Source of the DNA: Nostoc sp. ATCC 43529
GTDB taxonomy: Bacteria > Cyanobacteriota > Cyanobacteriia > Cyanobacteriales > Nostocaceae
Assembly: GCA_003326205.1 (NCBI GenBank)
Contig: LWTK01000039.1
Location: forward strand, 1 to 64,000
Reading direction: 5' to 3'
Length of the DNA stretch: 64,000 bases
In this document: positions 1 to 7,961 of the stretch, piece by piece
Layout of the letters: each line of letters begins with the position of its first letter
Position numbering within the stretch: the stretch's first letter is position 1
Position numbers and translations under genes: made by a program
Notes under the pieces: model-generated
Database searches by the model: none
Seen by the model: only the letters and a program-made list of their open reading frames with translations
What the model was told of the DNA's origin: nothing

Positions 1-300
1 GTCCACGTTTGCGCCCTTTGAGATTAGTTGGAGATAAGGGTTACACGGGTAGGAGAATACGTAATTACTTACGCCGCCGTGGTATCCGCCTCACTATTCC
101 ACGACTTTCAAACGAACCACGACGTGGCCCTTTTAATCGTGAAATCTACCGTCAACGCAACGTTGTTGAACGTGCTATCAATCGACTCAAGCAGTTTCGC
201 CGCATCGCTACCAGATATGAAAAACTTGCAGCCAATTATACAGCCATGATTACGATCGCCTCCATTTTTTTGTGGTTATAGTTTGAAAACACGCCCTAGA
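1..300 (+). mobile_element. 3' end of an IS5-family (IS427-like) insertion sequence, cut by the window edge
   Basis: The first 281 bases encode the end of a DDE transposase. The stop is followed by a sequence around 282-298 (gtttgaaaacacgccc) resembling the GTTTTGAAAACACGC-type terminal inverted repeats of cyanobacterial IS5 elements. The left end lies outside the window, so target-site duplication and completeness cannot be judged. Confidence 0.65.
3..281 (+). CDS. IS5-family transposase, C-terminal part (partial at the window edge)
   Basis: Only about the last 92 residues are present. The GDKGYTG segment carries the second Asp of the DDE triad. RNVVERAINRLKQFRR, followed by RYEK, is the Y/R-x3-E-x6-K type signature that holds the catalytic Glu in IS5/IS427 transposases. 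The frame is open to the left edge, so the annotated start is not a real start. The transposase would cut and paste its own element. The 3' end appears intact, with a normal stop close to the inferred terminal repeat. It borders a cluster of toxin-antitoxin and nuclease-like genes, which fits an accessory segment. Confidence 0.85.
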   Translation, partial: PRLRPLRLVGDKGYTGRRIRNYLRRRGIRLTIPRLSNEPRRGPFNREIYRQRNVVERAINRLKQFRRIATRYEKLAANYTAMITIASIFLWL

Positions 301-327
301 CTATGCAAAATAGTTCGATCGTATACT

Positions 328-942
328 ATGAGCAAAATTCCCATCCTCCAACCAAATCAGTCATACACTTTCAGAAGCTATTTTGAGATGTCATTCGAGC
401 CAGAAGACATACTGGCTGAATTTGGTTATTCTTTAAAACGTTCTTCACTGAATCTACAAAAGTCGAACATTGAATTAGACAGACTTATAAATCTCAAATC
501 TAGAATTGAGGAGAGTTTGCCATATATTAGTTTGACTAGTGAAGCAGCCCGCAGGGAGTTACTAATCGCACCAATTTTACTAGATGTTATTCACTACACC
601 CGCGCTCAACTTAGAATTGAATATCCTTTAATTGTTACAGAACAATTAAAGGGTTCCCTTGACTATTATTTGCACGCAGAGCAGAAACTCTTAGTTGTAG
701 AAGCCAAAAACGCCGATCTGGCGAGAGGTTTTACTCAGCTTGCTGTAGAATTGATTGCTATTGATGCGTGGACTGGCTCTCAAGAGGCAAATTTACAGGG
801 GGCTGTTTCTACAGGGGATATTTGGCAATTTGGGTTATTGAGTCGAGAAGATAAACAAATAACTCAAGACCTGAATTTATATCGCGTTCCTGCTGATATA
901 GAAGAGTTGTTGCGTATTTTGGTGGCGATACTAAGTTGCTGA
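328..942 (+). CDS. Hypothetical protein with PD-(D/E)XK nuclease-like core
   Basis: About 204 residues if translation begins at the ATG followed by SKIPIL; an upstream in-frame start at 283 lies next to the IS end and is less likely. The central part reads GSLDYYL, then LLVVEAKNAD, then GFTQLAVEL. An Asp followed by hydrophobic-E-x-K and a helix with a Gln is the pattern of PD-(D/E)XK nucleases, including HsdR N-terminal-like domains. Similar stand-alone proteins are common in filamentous cyanobacteria, often near mobile DNA. No partner methylase or helicase is visible. The nuclease fold is inferred from motif spacing only, and the substrate is unknown. Confidence 0.6.
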   Translation: MSKIPILQPNQSYTFRSYFEMSFEPEDILAEFGYSLKRSSLNLQKSNIELDRLINLKSRIEESLPYISLTSEAARRELLIAPILLDVIHYTRAQLRIEYPLIVTEQLKGSLDYYLHAEQKLLVVEAKNADLARGFTQLAVELIAIDAWTGSQEANLQGAVSTGDIWQFGLLSREDKQITQDLNLYRVPADIEELLRILVAILSC

Positions 943-985
943 GAGACATGGCAATATCTTCTTAAAATAGGGATAGGGTGTAGAG

Positions 986-1243
986 ATGTCGAAAAAGCGT
1001 AAATTACTGGAGAAAGTCCTATCTGGTTCGAGAAATATTCAATTTCATGAACTGGTAACTTTGGTTGAGGCGTTTGGGTTTTTTCTATCACGGATTAATG
1101 GTAGTCACCACATTTTTACTCATCCAAATATTAATGAGCTTGTGAACCTGCAAAATCGAAATGGCAAAGCTATTCCTTATCAAGTACGTCAATTTTTGAC
1201 TTTGATTGAAGAATATGCACTTACTTTGGAGGATGAAGAATGA
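986..1243 (+). CDS. hicA: HicA-family toxin (mRNA interferase)
   Basis: A small basic protein of 85 residues. The GSHHIFTHP segment carries the conserved Gly-Ser-His of the HicA double-stranded-RNA-binding-like fold, in which His is catalytic. NGKAIPYQVRQFL matches the usual C-terminal 'K-E-I-x-x-G-T-L-R-x-I-L' region. HicA toxins cleave mRNA and tmRNA independently of the ribosome. The stop overlaps the start of the downstream antitoxin by four bases (ATGA), the usual translational coupling, and toxin-first order is normal for hicAB. The N-terminal region is longer than in compact 60-residue HicA proteins but matches cyanobacterial relatives. Confidence 0.85.
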   Translation: MSKKRKLLEKVLSGSRNIQFHELVTLVEAFGFFLSRINGSHHIFTHPNINELVNLQNRNGKAIPYQVRQFLTLIEEYALTLEDEE

Positions 1244-1461
1244 AAAACTATCATATTAATATCTTCTACAGTGAAGAAGATGATGGCTATATTGCTGATA
1301 TTCCTGATTTGAAATACTGTTCAGCATTTGGTTTAACAGAAGAAGAAGCACTTCATGAAGTTTTGCAAGCAAAAGCTGCATGGTTAGATGCTGCCAAAAT
1401 AGAAGGTAAACCAATTCCTGAGCCGAGATATCGTCCTGCGATTTACCAGATAGTTTTATGA
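1240..1461 (+). CDS. hicB: HicB-family antitoxin
   Basis: The 73-residue acidic protein opens with YHINIFYSEEDDGYIADIPD, the partial RNase-H-like HicB fold, followed by GLTEEEALHEVLQAKAAWLDAAKIEGKPIPEP, the standard HicB helix and 'G-x-x-I-P-x-P' end. It neutralises the neighbouring HicA by direct binding. There is no separate C-terminal ribbon-helix-helix or HTH DNA-binding domain; this short form is common and may not autoregulate strongly. Translation is coupled to hicA by the ATGA overlap. Confidence 0.88.
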   Translation: MKNYHINIFYSEEDDGYIADIPDLKYCSAFGLTEEEALHEVLQAKAAWLDAAKIEGKPIPEPRYRPAIYQIVL

Positions 1462-1736
1462 TTAATGGATGTGGTATGATCGCATCATTTTATACATCCA
1501 GAAAACCAAACTTTACGTATCCCTTATTTCATCAAACTCATTCCCGATGACGCAAATTTTGAGCTATAACTAGATCGAATGAAGGAGTGTGAGGGGTAGA
1601 GAGTAAATTAATACTGGCATATTCGATGGCGCTAGGCACACAAGAGTAGTTGATGTTATTCTTTCTTAATTTATTATCTAATTGGTCAATGCATAATATT
1701 TCTATCTGCTAAAGTGGTTCTAAAACTACAAATAAA

Positions 1737-2567
1737 ATGACTTCTTTATTATTTGCGATTTTGTTGATAATTAACGTAGGTGTTGGATGTTATTTGACTC
1801 TAGCTAATCCTCTAAAAGTCTCAGAGCAAACATCAACTAAACTTACTTTTATTATTCGACCAAAAGTATTTTTAGGCGTGGGAATATTTTTTAGTCAATT
1901 ATTTGTTCTATTTTTATTTGCGACTATTGTATTTACACCTATTACAAAACTTGTCTGCAATCGTTATCCAAACAATATATCTACTTCAAATGTTGGTTTG
2001 AGTGCAGGACAAAATACTTTAACAGTAATGTGTAAGTTAACAGAAAATTATTGGTTTGGTCAACAAAAAAGTGAAGTGCTAGTTTCTGAGTTACTAGAGG
2101 CTAAATTGGAAAAAGAGATGCAAACCGATAGTCAAGTTAAGCCTAGATACTCATATAAAATTTTACTATTAACTGATAAAGATAGCTTTCCTTTTACAGA
2201 TAGAACATACCCAAAATTTAAATTTGAAGAATTACAATCAATAGTATTAAAAATTAATATTTTTTTAAAAAAACCTAGAGAAAACAATTTAGGGGTTATA
2301 CTTGATGACGCTTTTATGGGTTACATTGTTGTCAGGTTTACTGTATTCTGTGGAATATTAGCGTTGCTAGTAGCGTCACCAGGTTTATTTATCACTTGTA
2401 ATTTTGATAAAGAAACAAATACTGTAAAGCTTAGTCGTTACAGGTGGTTTGGAACGTTAGGAAAAACAGTTTTTCAATATTCTTTGAACGAAATTACTGA
2501 TGTTAAGCTTGAAAGGATTGATACTAGTATAGATGAATGCTTTTTTCGGGTTGTTTTAATACTATAG
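1737..2567 (+). CDS. Two-module membrane protein of unknown function, apparently truncated at the C-terminus
   Basis: About 276 residues, AT-rich, with hydrophobic segments at residues ~1-20, ~45-70 and ~195-220. Each of the last two is followed by a soluble beta-rich module. The first module runs through RYSYKILLLTDKDSFPFT to NIFLKKP; the second (TDVKLERIDT, then FFRVVLIL) begins the same way but stops right after the 'RVVLIL' strand. Cyanobacterial proteins I recall with this layout continue with a 'SGE-x-x-P-L-T-x-Y-Y' strand and a terminal helix. The same frame stays open for about 33 codons after the TAG, but that peptide does not clearly restore the module. Function unknown; truncation is inferred from the internal repeat. 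Confidence 0.5.
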   Translation: MTSLLFAILLIINVGVGCYLTLANPLKVSEQTSTKLTFIIRPKVFLGVGIFFSQLFVLFLFATIVFTPITKLVCNRYPNNISTSNVGLSAGQNTLTVMCKLTENYWFGQQKSEVLVSELLEAKLEKEMQTDSQVKPRYSYKILLLTDKDSFPFTDRTYPKFKFEELQSIVLKINIFLKKPRENNLGVILDDAFMGYIVVRFTVFCGILALLVASPGLFITCNFDKETNTVKLSRYRWFGTLGKTVFQYSLNEITDVKLERIDTSIDECFFRVVLIL

Positions 2568-2852
2568 GATTCATATTTGATTTCTGAAAAACCAAATTGG
2601 CTTAGAAGCCCGCCATACAATGGTTTGTTTCTCAGTATACTTAGTAAAATTCAAGTACGATTACTATAGAATCGGTTGATAATCTACCATTAACGCCCAA
2701 CTATACTTCAAGTTATATAAATGGAGATTCTATAGTTAGAGTAACTAAAGATTTTCTGGAACTAAGATCTAAAGATAGTGGTATATAAAACCGTGGGATT
2801 GGTAGATTGAGAAAAAAATGCGATCGCTATTGTTTTTCAATCAGTCAACTTC
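2568..2852. other. Gene-poor spacer, possibly remnant 3' end of the upstream membrane-protein gene
   Basis: AT-rich, with no convincing start codon or ribosome binding site. The upstream reading frame continues open for about 33 codons beyond its stop. No promoter, hairpin or repeat stands out. Confidence 0.3.
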
Positions 2853-3185
2853 TTAAAATTCTTCACCATCAACTTCATCAGATGTTAGCAGTGCTTGTGA
2901 GGTATGACGTACATAAAGCACATAAACAGTGTCTTCACGAATTGTGAACAAAATACGGTAGATATTTTTTGAATTACCATACAAAAGTTGACGCACTTCC
3001 TCAGAAAATACCTCATGTTCCAGAGCCAAGGCACAGCGACGAGGTTTTTCTTGAAGAGATGCAATAGTATCCATCAACTCCCTAAACCACCGATCTGCAT
3101 AGGTTGGGTTGTACTCTCTTAGCCACAGGTATGCTGCTTCAATTTGAGCATCTGCTGTCTTAGTTGTCCTAACTTGAAATGCCAT
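2853..3185 (-). CDS. RelE/ParE-family toxin
   Basis: Using the ATG that begins MAFQVRTTKT gives about 110 residues, the usual length. The longer in-frame extension overlaps the antitoxin more and is not conserved in style. The order AQIEAAYLWLREYNP, ADRWFRELMDTIASLQEKPRRC, RQLLYGNSKNIYRILFTI, and VYVLYVRHTSQ is the two helices plus beta-sheet of ParE/RelE toxins; the R-I-L-F-x-I strand and final R-H are typical. ParE proteins poison gyrase and RelE proteins cleave ribosome-bound mRNA; the sequence alone does not decide which. Its start overlaps the 3' end of the Phd-type gene, giving antitoxin-first order. Confidence 0.85.
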   Translation of the reverse strand: MAFQVRTTKTADAQIEAAYLWLREYNPTYADRWFRELMDTIASLQEKPRRCALALEHEVFSEEVRQLLYGNSKNIYRILFTIREDTVYVLYVRHTSQALLTSDEVDGEEF

Positions 3186-3459
3186 ATTTCTGCTGCATTT
3201 CTTGTTTAAATTCTTCAATAGGTCTTGTCTTACCTGCGTCTACATCTTCTAGTCCCTTTCTGATTCCCGCAATTGTTTCCAACTGTTCCAAAAGCTCTAA
3301 AAGTTTTTGATAAGATTCAGCATCTTGAACAACTAGTTCTGCTTTGCCATTCACGGTTAACACTACGGGTTGTCCAGTTTCCTTCATTTGCTGAATAAAT
3401 TCAGAAGTATTGCGCTTGAAGCTTGAAAGGGAATGAATATCTCGAATGATGTTTAGCAT
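3169..3459 (-). CDS. Phd/YefM-family antitoxin
   Basis: About 96 residues from the ATG of MLNIIRDIHSLSSFKRN. The N-terminal half contains SSFKRNTSEFIQQMKETGQPVVLTVNGKAELVVQDAESY, the classic Phd/YefM DNA-binding fold with the 'P-V-x-L-T-x-N-G' turn. The C-terminal tail (GLEDVDAGKTRPIEEF) is the flexible toxin-binding part. It would neutralise the downstream ParE/RelE toxin and autoregulate the promoter. The two genes overlap by 17 bases and form a single operon. Confidence 0.88.
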   Translation of the reverse strand: MLNIIRDIHSLSSFKRNTSEFIQQMKETGQPVVLTVNGKAELVVQDAESYQKLLELLEQLETIAGIRKGLEDVDAGKTRPIEEFKQEMQQKYGISS

Positions 3460-3651
3460 GACTTTAATTATGCATTTAATTTGCATTAAATTTAATGCTA
3501 ACAAATCTAAATAGTAATATTCGACACATTAAGCTTGTTAACATCAGCCATCCTGAGCTTGCTCATTGGAAGAATCAATCATGGGATCGCTTGCTCTATT
3601 GTTCACAATTTGTTACAAAAGTACAAAGAACTTCTAGAGACTAAAAACCAC

Positions 3652-4446
3652 ATGTTCGGCGGACTTACTGGTCTACAAAATCCTAAGGGCACAGATTGGG
3701 GAGAGCAGATGCTCAACACGGTCGCTAGCCAAACGATTCGCCACTTGTTTACCCAAAGCGAGTCAGTAGAAGTCTTTGTGCGCTGCTATCCCTCCAGTAA
3801 ACTGTTGCAAGGCAGCATTGATAGCTTCAAAATGAGCGGTCGTGGCTTAGTAATCCGCAGGGATTTTGCGGTGGAGGAGATGTCATTTGAAACTGATGCG
3901 GTGGCTATTGACTTTGGCTCGGTTTTAAGCGGCAAACTCACTCTCAAGCAACCTACTCAGGCAGTGGCTCAAGTAATTCTATCAGAAGCGGGCATCAACC
4001 AAGCCTTCAATGCCGAATTAGTGAAAAAGCGCCTGCTTAACCTCTCTGTACCATCATTGACGGCATTATCTGGCGGCAAACCAGTTTCGTTTACGGAAGT
4101 CAGGGTACAGCTATTGCCTGAAAATCAGTTGCAGCTTGAAGCCAAAGCGGATTTAAATAATGGCGAACTTGTGCCTTTAAGCATGACTTTAACCATAGGC
4201 ATTGAAAGGCGGCGGCGAGTTTCCTTTAAAGATCCGAAAATTGAGCTTGACCAAGTGCCAGAAGCACAACGGGAAATTTCCAAAACCTTGAGCGTAGCAC
4301 TGGTAGAAATTTTAGATAATATGGTCGATTTAGATCGATTTGACCTTGATGGAGTAAAGATGCGACTCAACCGATTAGAAACTGAAGGTCAAAAGTTAAT
4401 TTTCAGTGGCTATGCTGAGATTGAGCGAATTCCACGTAACACTTAA
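3652..4446 (+). CDS. DUF2993 (LmeA-like) phospholipid-binding domain protein
   Basis: Starting at the ATG of MFGGLTG gives about 264 residues; an upstream in-frame start would add 39 residues of unlike composition. The protein has LNTVASQTIRHLFTQSESVEVFVRCYPSSKLLQGSIDSFKMSGRGLVIR, the beta/alpha start of the DUF2993 family, which includes mycobacterial LmeA. FKDPKIELDQVPEAQ and DLDRFDLDGVKMRLNRLE continue the fold. Family members bind phosphoinositide-like lipids and are usually anchored to or near the envelope. No signal peptide is visible, so a cytoplasmic-face or thylakoid location is possible. Cyanobacteria often carry several paralogues of unknown role. Confidence 0.8.
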   Translation: MFGGLTGLQNPKGTDWGEQMLNTVASQTIRHLFTQSESVEVFVRCYPSSKLLQGSIDSFKMSGRGLVIRRDFAVEEMSFETDAVAIDFGSVLSGKLTLKQPTQAVAQVILSEAGINQAFNAELVKKRLLNLSVPSLTALSGGKPVSFTEVRVQLLPENQLQLEAKADLNNGELVPLSMTLTIGIERRRRVSFKDPKIELDQVPEAQREISKTLSVALVEILDNMVDLDRFDLDGVKMRLNRLETEGQKLIFSGYAEIERIPRNT

Positions 4447-4603
4447 TTTCATTATTTACACTCAAAAAGCCAAAATTTTTATAGCAGAATTCAGAAATCA
4501 AGAGTCAGAATTCAGAATTAAAAGCGGTTAGGCTCTGAGCTTAGATCTATAAAGTTTGAAATCTACTATATATGAAAAAATCTTCAAGATTTTGATTTAT
4601 TCA

Positions 4604-4817
4604 GGACTTACGCAAAGCGGTCAGGGAGTCGCAATCTTGGCGGTTCCCGTCGATTGCGAACTCCCGAACCCGAAGGGCTTGCCGCAGGCTACCACTCCAG
4701 GCGCAGAGAAGCGAGTGCGTTGGGCGGGTTAAGAGACTTGTTCGCGAAGCGTCTCGTAGAGAAGCAACTGGCGCGTCACGAAGAAATGAGAGTTTGAGAG
4801 ATATTTTGCGTAAGTTC
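4604..4817. repeat. MITE-like element with GGACTTACGCAAA terminal inverted repeats
   Basis: The left end reads ggacttacgcaaa (4604-4616); the right end ttttgcgtaagttc (4804-4817) is its near-perfect reverse complement. The interior carries sequences found across Nostoc-like genomes, such as gcttgccgcaggctacc and ttcgcgaagcgtctcgtaga, and encodes nothing. Size and termini fit a non-autonomous miniature transposable element. The mobilising transposase is not in the window. Confidence 0.6.
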
Positions 4818-4940
4818 TAAGTAAGTAGACATAATTAAATGTAAGATTAGAGCTTTGTTCGTAGTCAGCGATTTATCGCTCTTAACAGACGTTTTAAGGA
4901 CTAAAGTCCATACTACGAACTTTAGTTTAATTGAGTCCTT

Positions 4941-4985
4941 CTACTTATTATTTCTATCTTTCTACTTATTATTTCTATCTTTCTA
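4941..4985. repeat. 21-bp tandem repeat, two full copies
   Basis: Two exact copies of ctacttattatttctatcttt follow each other directly, then the first bases of a third copy. No function is visible. Confidence 0.85.
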
Positions 4986-5131
4986 CGCTCGTAGTTGTAG
5001 AAATAAACCGAAAAAATCATAGGATCACAACAATGTTGTGACCCTACCTAATTAAAAAAGCTAGAAATTTGAAATTCAATTTTGTGAATTCAGAATTTTG
5101 AATTTTGAATTCTGACTGTTACCAAAATCAT

Positions 5132-6520
5132 CTATCTACCAACACCTACATATTGGAATCCAGCCCGCACCATTGCTTCAGGATCGAGGAAGTTACGACC
5201 ATCAATAATCACGGGGTGAGCCATCAATTTTGCCATCTTCAGGTAGTCGAGAGTGCTAAACTGTTTCCATTCTGTGACGAGTACCAAAGCATCGCAACCG
5301 TCAGCTAGTCTTTCTGCATCGGTTTCTACTAACACACCAGAAAGACCATGACGCATACCTGTTTGGGAAACAATGGGGTCGTAGGCTTTGACTTTAGCTC
5401 CCAGTCGGTTAAGTTGTTCAATTAAGTTGAGCGCTGGAGCATCCCGCATATCATCGGTATCAGGCTTAAAGGTCAGACCGAGTAGCCCAACGGTTTTACC
5501 TTTGAGGATTTTCAGGACTTGTTGGAGTTTTTCTAGAGCAATTAAACGTTGGCGTTCGTTGACGTTGACTGCGGCTTTGAGCAATTCAGCTTCATAGCCA
5601 TAGTCGTCAGCGGTATGAATGAGGGCGGAGACATCTTTGGGGAAGCAAGAACCACCCCAACCAATACCAGCTTGTAAAAATTTGTTACCAATGCGGGAGT
5701 CTAGACCAATACCTTTAGCTACTTGGGTAACATCAGCACCAACGCGATCGCAAATGTTAGCGACTTCATTAATAAAACTAATTTTAGTGGCCAAAAAGGC
5801 ATTAGCAGCGTATTTAATCATTTCTGCTGAACTAAGGTCTGTTGCCAGAATTGGTACTGGGGGTAAAGATGGATCGGCTGCGTATTTGCGTTCTACAATT
5901 GGGGCATACAGTTGTTCCATTAAAGCTACTGCTCTGGGGCTGTTGCCTCCTAGTACAATGCGATCGGGGTTGAAGGTGTCGTAAACTGCTGAACCTTCAC
6001 GCAAAAATTCTGGATTGCTGACTACATCAAACTCGGCGACAAACTCAGGTAATTTCTCTTCAGATACTCCACCTGCGGCTACCAAACTTTTTTGGCGTTC
6101 AGCGATACCATCTAGAACAATCATCCGCACCCAGTCACCTGAACCAATGGGTACTGTTGATTTATTCACAATCACTTTATAACCATTATTGAGGTTTGCC
6201 CCAATACCACGGGCTACGGCTTCAACGTAGCGAGTATCACTCTCACCAGTTGGTAAAGGTGGTGTTCCTACGGCAATAAACAGAATTTCTCCGTGGGCGA
6301 CTCCAGCAGCGAGGTCACTTGTGAAATGAATTTTCTCCGTTTGAATGGCAGACTGCATGATTTCTGAGAGTCCCGGTTCAAAAATCGGAGACTGACCAGA
6401 TTTCATTAATTTGACTTTTTCTTCGTTGTTGTCTACGCAAATGACATCATGCCCAATATGAGCTAAGCAAGCACCTGTAACTAAACCGACGTAACCAGTA
6501 CCAATTACGCAAACACGCAT
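5132..6520 (-). CDS. ugd: UDP-glucose 6-dehydrogenase
   Basis: 462 residues, the normal length. It oxidises UDP-glucose twice to UDP-glucuronate using NAD+. The N-terminal Rossmann motif is GTGYVG at residues 7-12. The catalytic Cys is C292 in GWGGSCFPKDV, and the active-site Lys is near K236 in AEMIKYAANAF. The C-terminal UDP-binding domain includes GLLGLTFKPDTDDMRDAP. An insertion of about 25 residues near 140-165 (rich in Glu and Lys) is typical of cyanobacterial forms. It lies 148 bases downstream of the UDP-glucuronate decarboxylase gene on the same strand, so the two enzymes probably act in sequence to supply UDP-xylose and UDP-glucuronate for exopolysaccharide or envelope glycans. Confidence 0.96.
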   Translation of the reverse strand: MRVCVIGTGYVGLVTGACLAHIGHDVICVDNNEEKVKLMKSGQSPIFEPGLSEIMQSAIQTEKIHFTSDLAAGVAHGEILFIAVGTPPLPTGESDTRYVEAVARGIGANLNNGYKVIVNKSTVPIGSGDWVRMIVLDGIAERQKSLVAAGGVSEEKLPEFVAEFDVVSNPEFLREGSAVYDTFNPDRIVLGGNSPRAVALMEQLYAPIVERKYAADPSLPPVPILATDLSSAEMIKYAANAFLATKISFINEVANICDRVGADVTQVAKGIGLDSRIGNKFLQAGIGWGGSCFPKDVSALIHTADDYGYEAELLKAAVNVNERQRLIALEKLQQVLKILKGKTVGLLGLTFKPDTDDMRDAPALNLIEQLNRLGAKVKAYDPIVSQTGMRHGLSGVLVETDAERLADGCDALVLVTEWKQFSTLDYLKMAKLMAHPVIIDGRNFLDPEAMVRAGFQYVGVGR

Positions 6521-6668
6521 TTTTAACTCCTCGCTTGATTGAGCGTTAGTTTAAAAAAAGAAATAGTCAATATGACACTTATACACCGAGAGGAAACACA
6601 GCCACTAAAGTACCGGCTACCAAATAAGATGAGCTTGCACGAAAGTTGAGAGCAGGGCTAAGCACTGC

Positions 6669-7619
6669 TCAACAGGCTGAATTTTTGGCATCGCTGTTCA
6701 TGCGATCGCGGAAATCTTCTATTGTTAGTTTTAACCCCTCTTGCAAAGGAATGGTAGGTTCCCAATTTAACCAAGTTTTGGCCTTTGTAATATCGGGTTG
6801 GCGACGCCGGGGATCGTCCGAAGGTAGTGGCTCAAATTTAATCTGTGCATCTGGGTTAATCATATTTTGCACAGCTTCTGCCAATTGTAAAATTGTATAC
6901 TCACCAGGATTACCCAGATTTACTGGCCCGATGTAATCGCCATTCATCAGGCGAATAAATCCTTCCACCAAATCGGAAACGTAGCAGAAACTCCGGGTTT
7001 GCGAACCATCACCGTAAACCGTCAAAGGAGTACCACGCAGGGCTTGAACTATGAAGTTACTCACTACGCGACCATCATTTTCTAACATTCTCGGCCCGTA
7101 TGTATTGAATATCCGAGCAACTCGAATATCAACTTTATTTTGCCTGTAGTAATCAAATGCCAGAGTTTCAGCGATTCTTTTGCCTTCGTCGTAGCAAGAA
7201 CGTATACCAATGGGATTAACGCTACCCCTGTATTCTTCGGTTTGGGGATGAACTTCTGGATCTCCGTAGACTTCGCTAGTTGAAGCTAAGAAAAACCTAG
7301 CTTTCACGCGCTTGGCCAGCCCCAACATATTCAGTGTTCCCATCACGTTAGTTTTAACGGTTTTGACTGGGTTGTATTGATAATGTACTGGAGAAGCAGG
7401 ACAAGCTAAATGATAAATTTGATCCACTTCTAATCGAATTGGCTCAGTAATATCGTGGCGGATTAATTCAAAATACGGATGGTCTAACCATTTAAGAATG
7501 TTACGTTTATGACCTGTGTAAAAATTATCCAAGCATATTATTTCATGCCCTTCGTTCATTAGTCGGTCGATGAGATGGGAACCAATAAACCCAGCACCGC
7601 CCGTCACCAAAATTCTCAT
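6669..7619 (-). CDS. uxs: UDP-glucuronate decarboxylase (UDP-xylose synthase)
   Basis: 316 residues of an extended short-chain dehydrogenase. The NAD-binding motif GGAGFIGSH starts at residue 7, the catalytic pair is Y143 and K147 in SCYDEGKR, and [16 protein letters not shown] plus [19 protein letters not shown] are hallmarks of UXS/UDP-glucuronate decarboxylases. It oxidises, decarboxylates and re-reduces UDP-glucuronate to UDP-xylose, keeping its NAD. It is first in the pair with ugd. It lacks the membrane anchor of eukaryotic UXS1, as expected. A role as dTDP-glucose dehydratase is less likely given the motif set and the ugd neighbour. Confidence 0.94.
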   Translation of the reverse strand: MRILVTGGAGFIGSHLIDRLMNEGHEIICLDNFYTGHKRNILKWLDHPYFELIRHDITEPIRLEVDQIYHLACPASPVHYQYNPVKTVKTNVMGTLNMLGLAKRVKARFFLASTSEVYGDPEVHPQTEEYRGSVNPIGIRSCYDEGKRIAETLAFDYYRQNKVDIRVARIFNTYGPRMLENDGRVVSNFIVQALRGTPLTVYGDGSQTRSFCYVSDLVEGFIRLMNGDYIGPVNLGNPGEYTILQLAEAVQNMINPDAQIKFEPLPSDDPRRRQPDITKAKTWLNWEPTIPLQEGLKLTIEDFRDRMNSDAKNSAC

Positions 7620-7961
7620 AGTTTCCCAGTTACTTACAAATATTTTCAGTAGCTATTGCACTTATATTTTAGGTTACCCAGCTTGGGGACAAAAATACAG
7701 AACTAAGAATGAACAACGCTTAATCAAAAACTGTTTAAGGTTGTACTTTTGTTATGTTTTTACCTGCTTTGTTAACAATTTAACTAGCAAAATAACAAAC
7801 ATTGTCTAAGATCTGTCAGCTTTTTACCTAAAGTTCATCAAATCTTCAACAATATAAAATGTTTTTACTGTAAGCATTAGAGCCGATTCATTTTTTGTGA
7901 ATATTTTTTATGCAATGCCTTGGGCAGGCTACGCAATGGCAGTTCCAGCTCTCGATACATA
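7620..7961. other. Spacer downstream of the antiporter and upstream of uxs
   Basis: AT-rich, presumably holding the uxs-ugd promoter. A short repeat-like stretch (gcaatgccttgggcaggcta) occurs near 7913-7932. No gene or clear terminator seen. Confidence 0.5.

Larger units (their letters stand above)
4447..5131. other. Repeat-rich spacer between convergent genes
   Basis: No supported gene. It contains a 214-bp MITE-like element, two and a bit copies of a 21-bp tandem repeat, and short direct repeats of the 'gaattcagaattttgaatttt' type near 5090-5118. The flanking genes converge, so terminators are expected, but none is clear. Confidence 0.7.

Noticed and set aside
7570..7809. 79-codon plus-strand frame over the uxs start and its upstream spacer
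   Set aside because: It overlaps the antisense strand of uxs, lacks a ribosome binding site and has no protein-like pattern.
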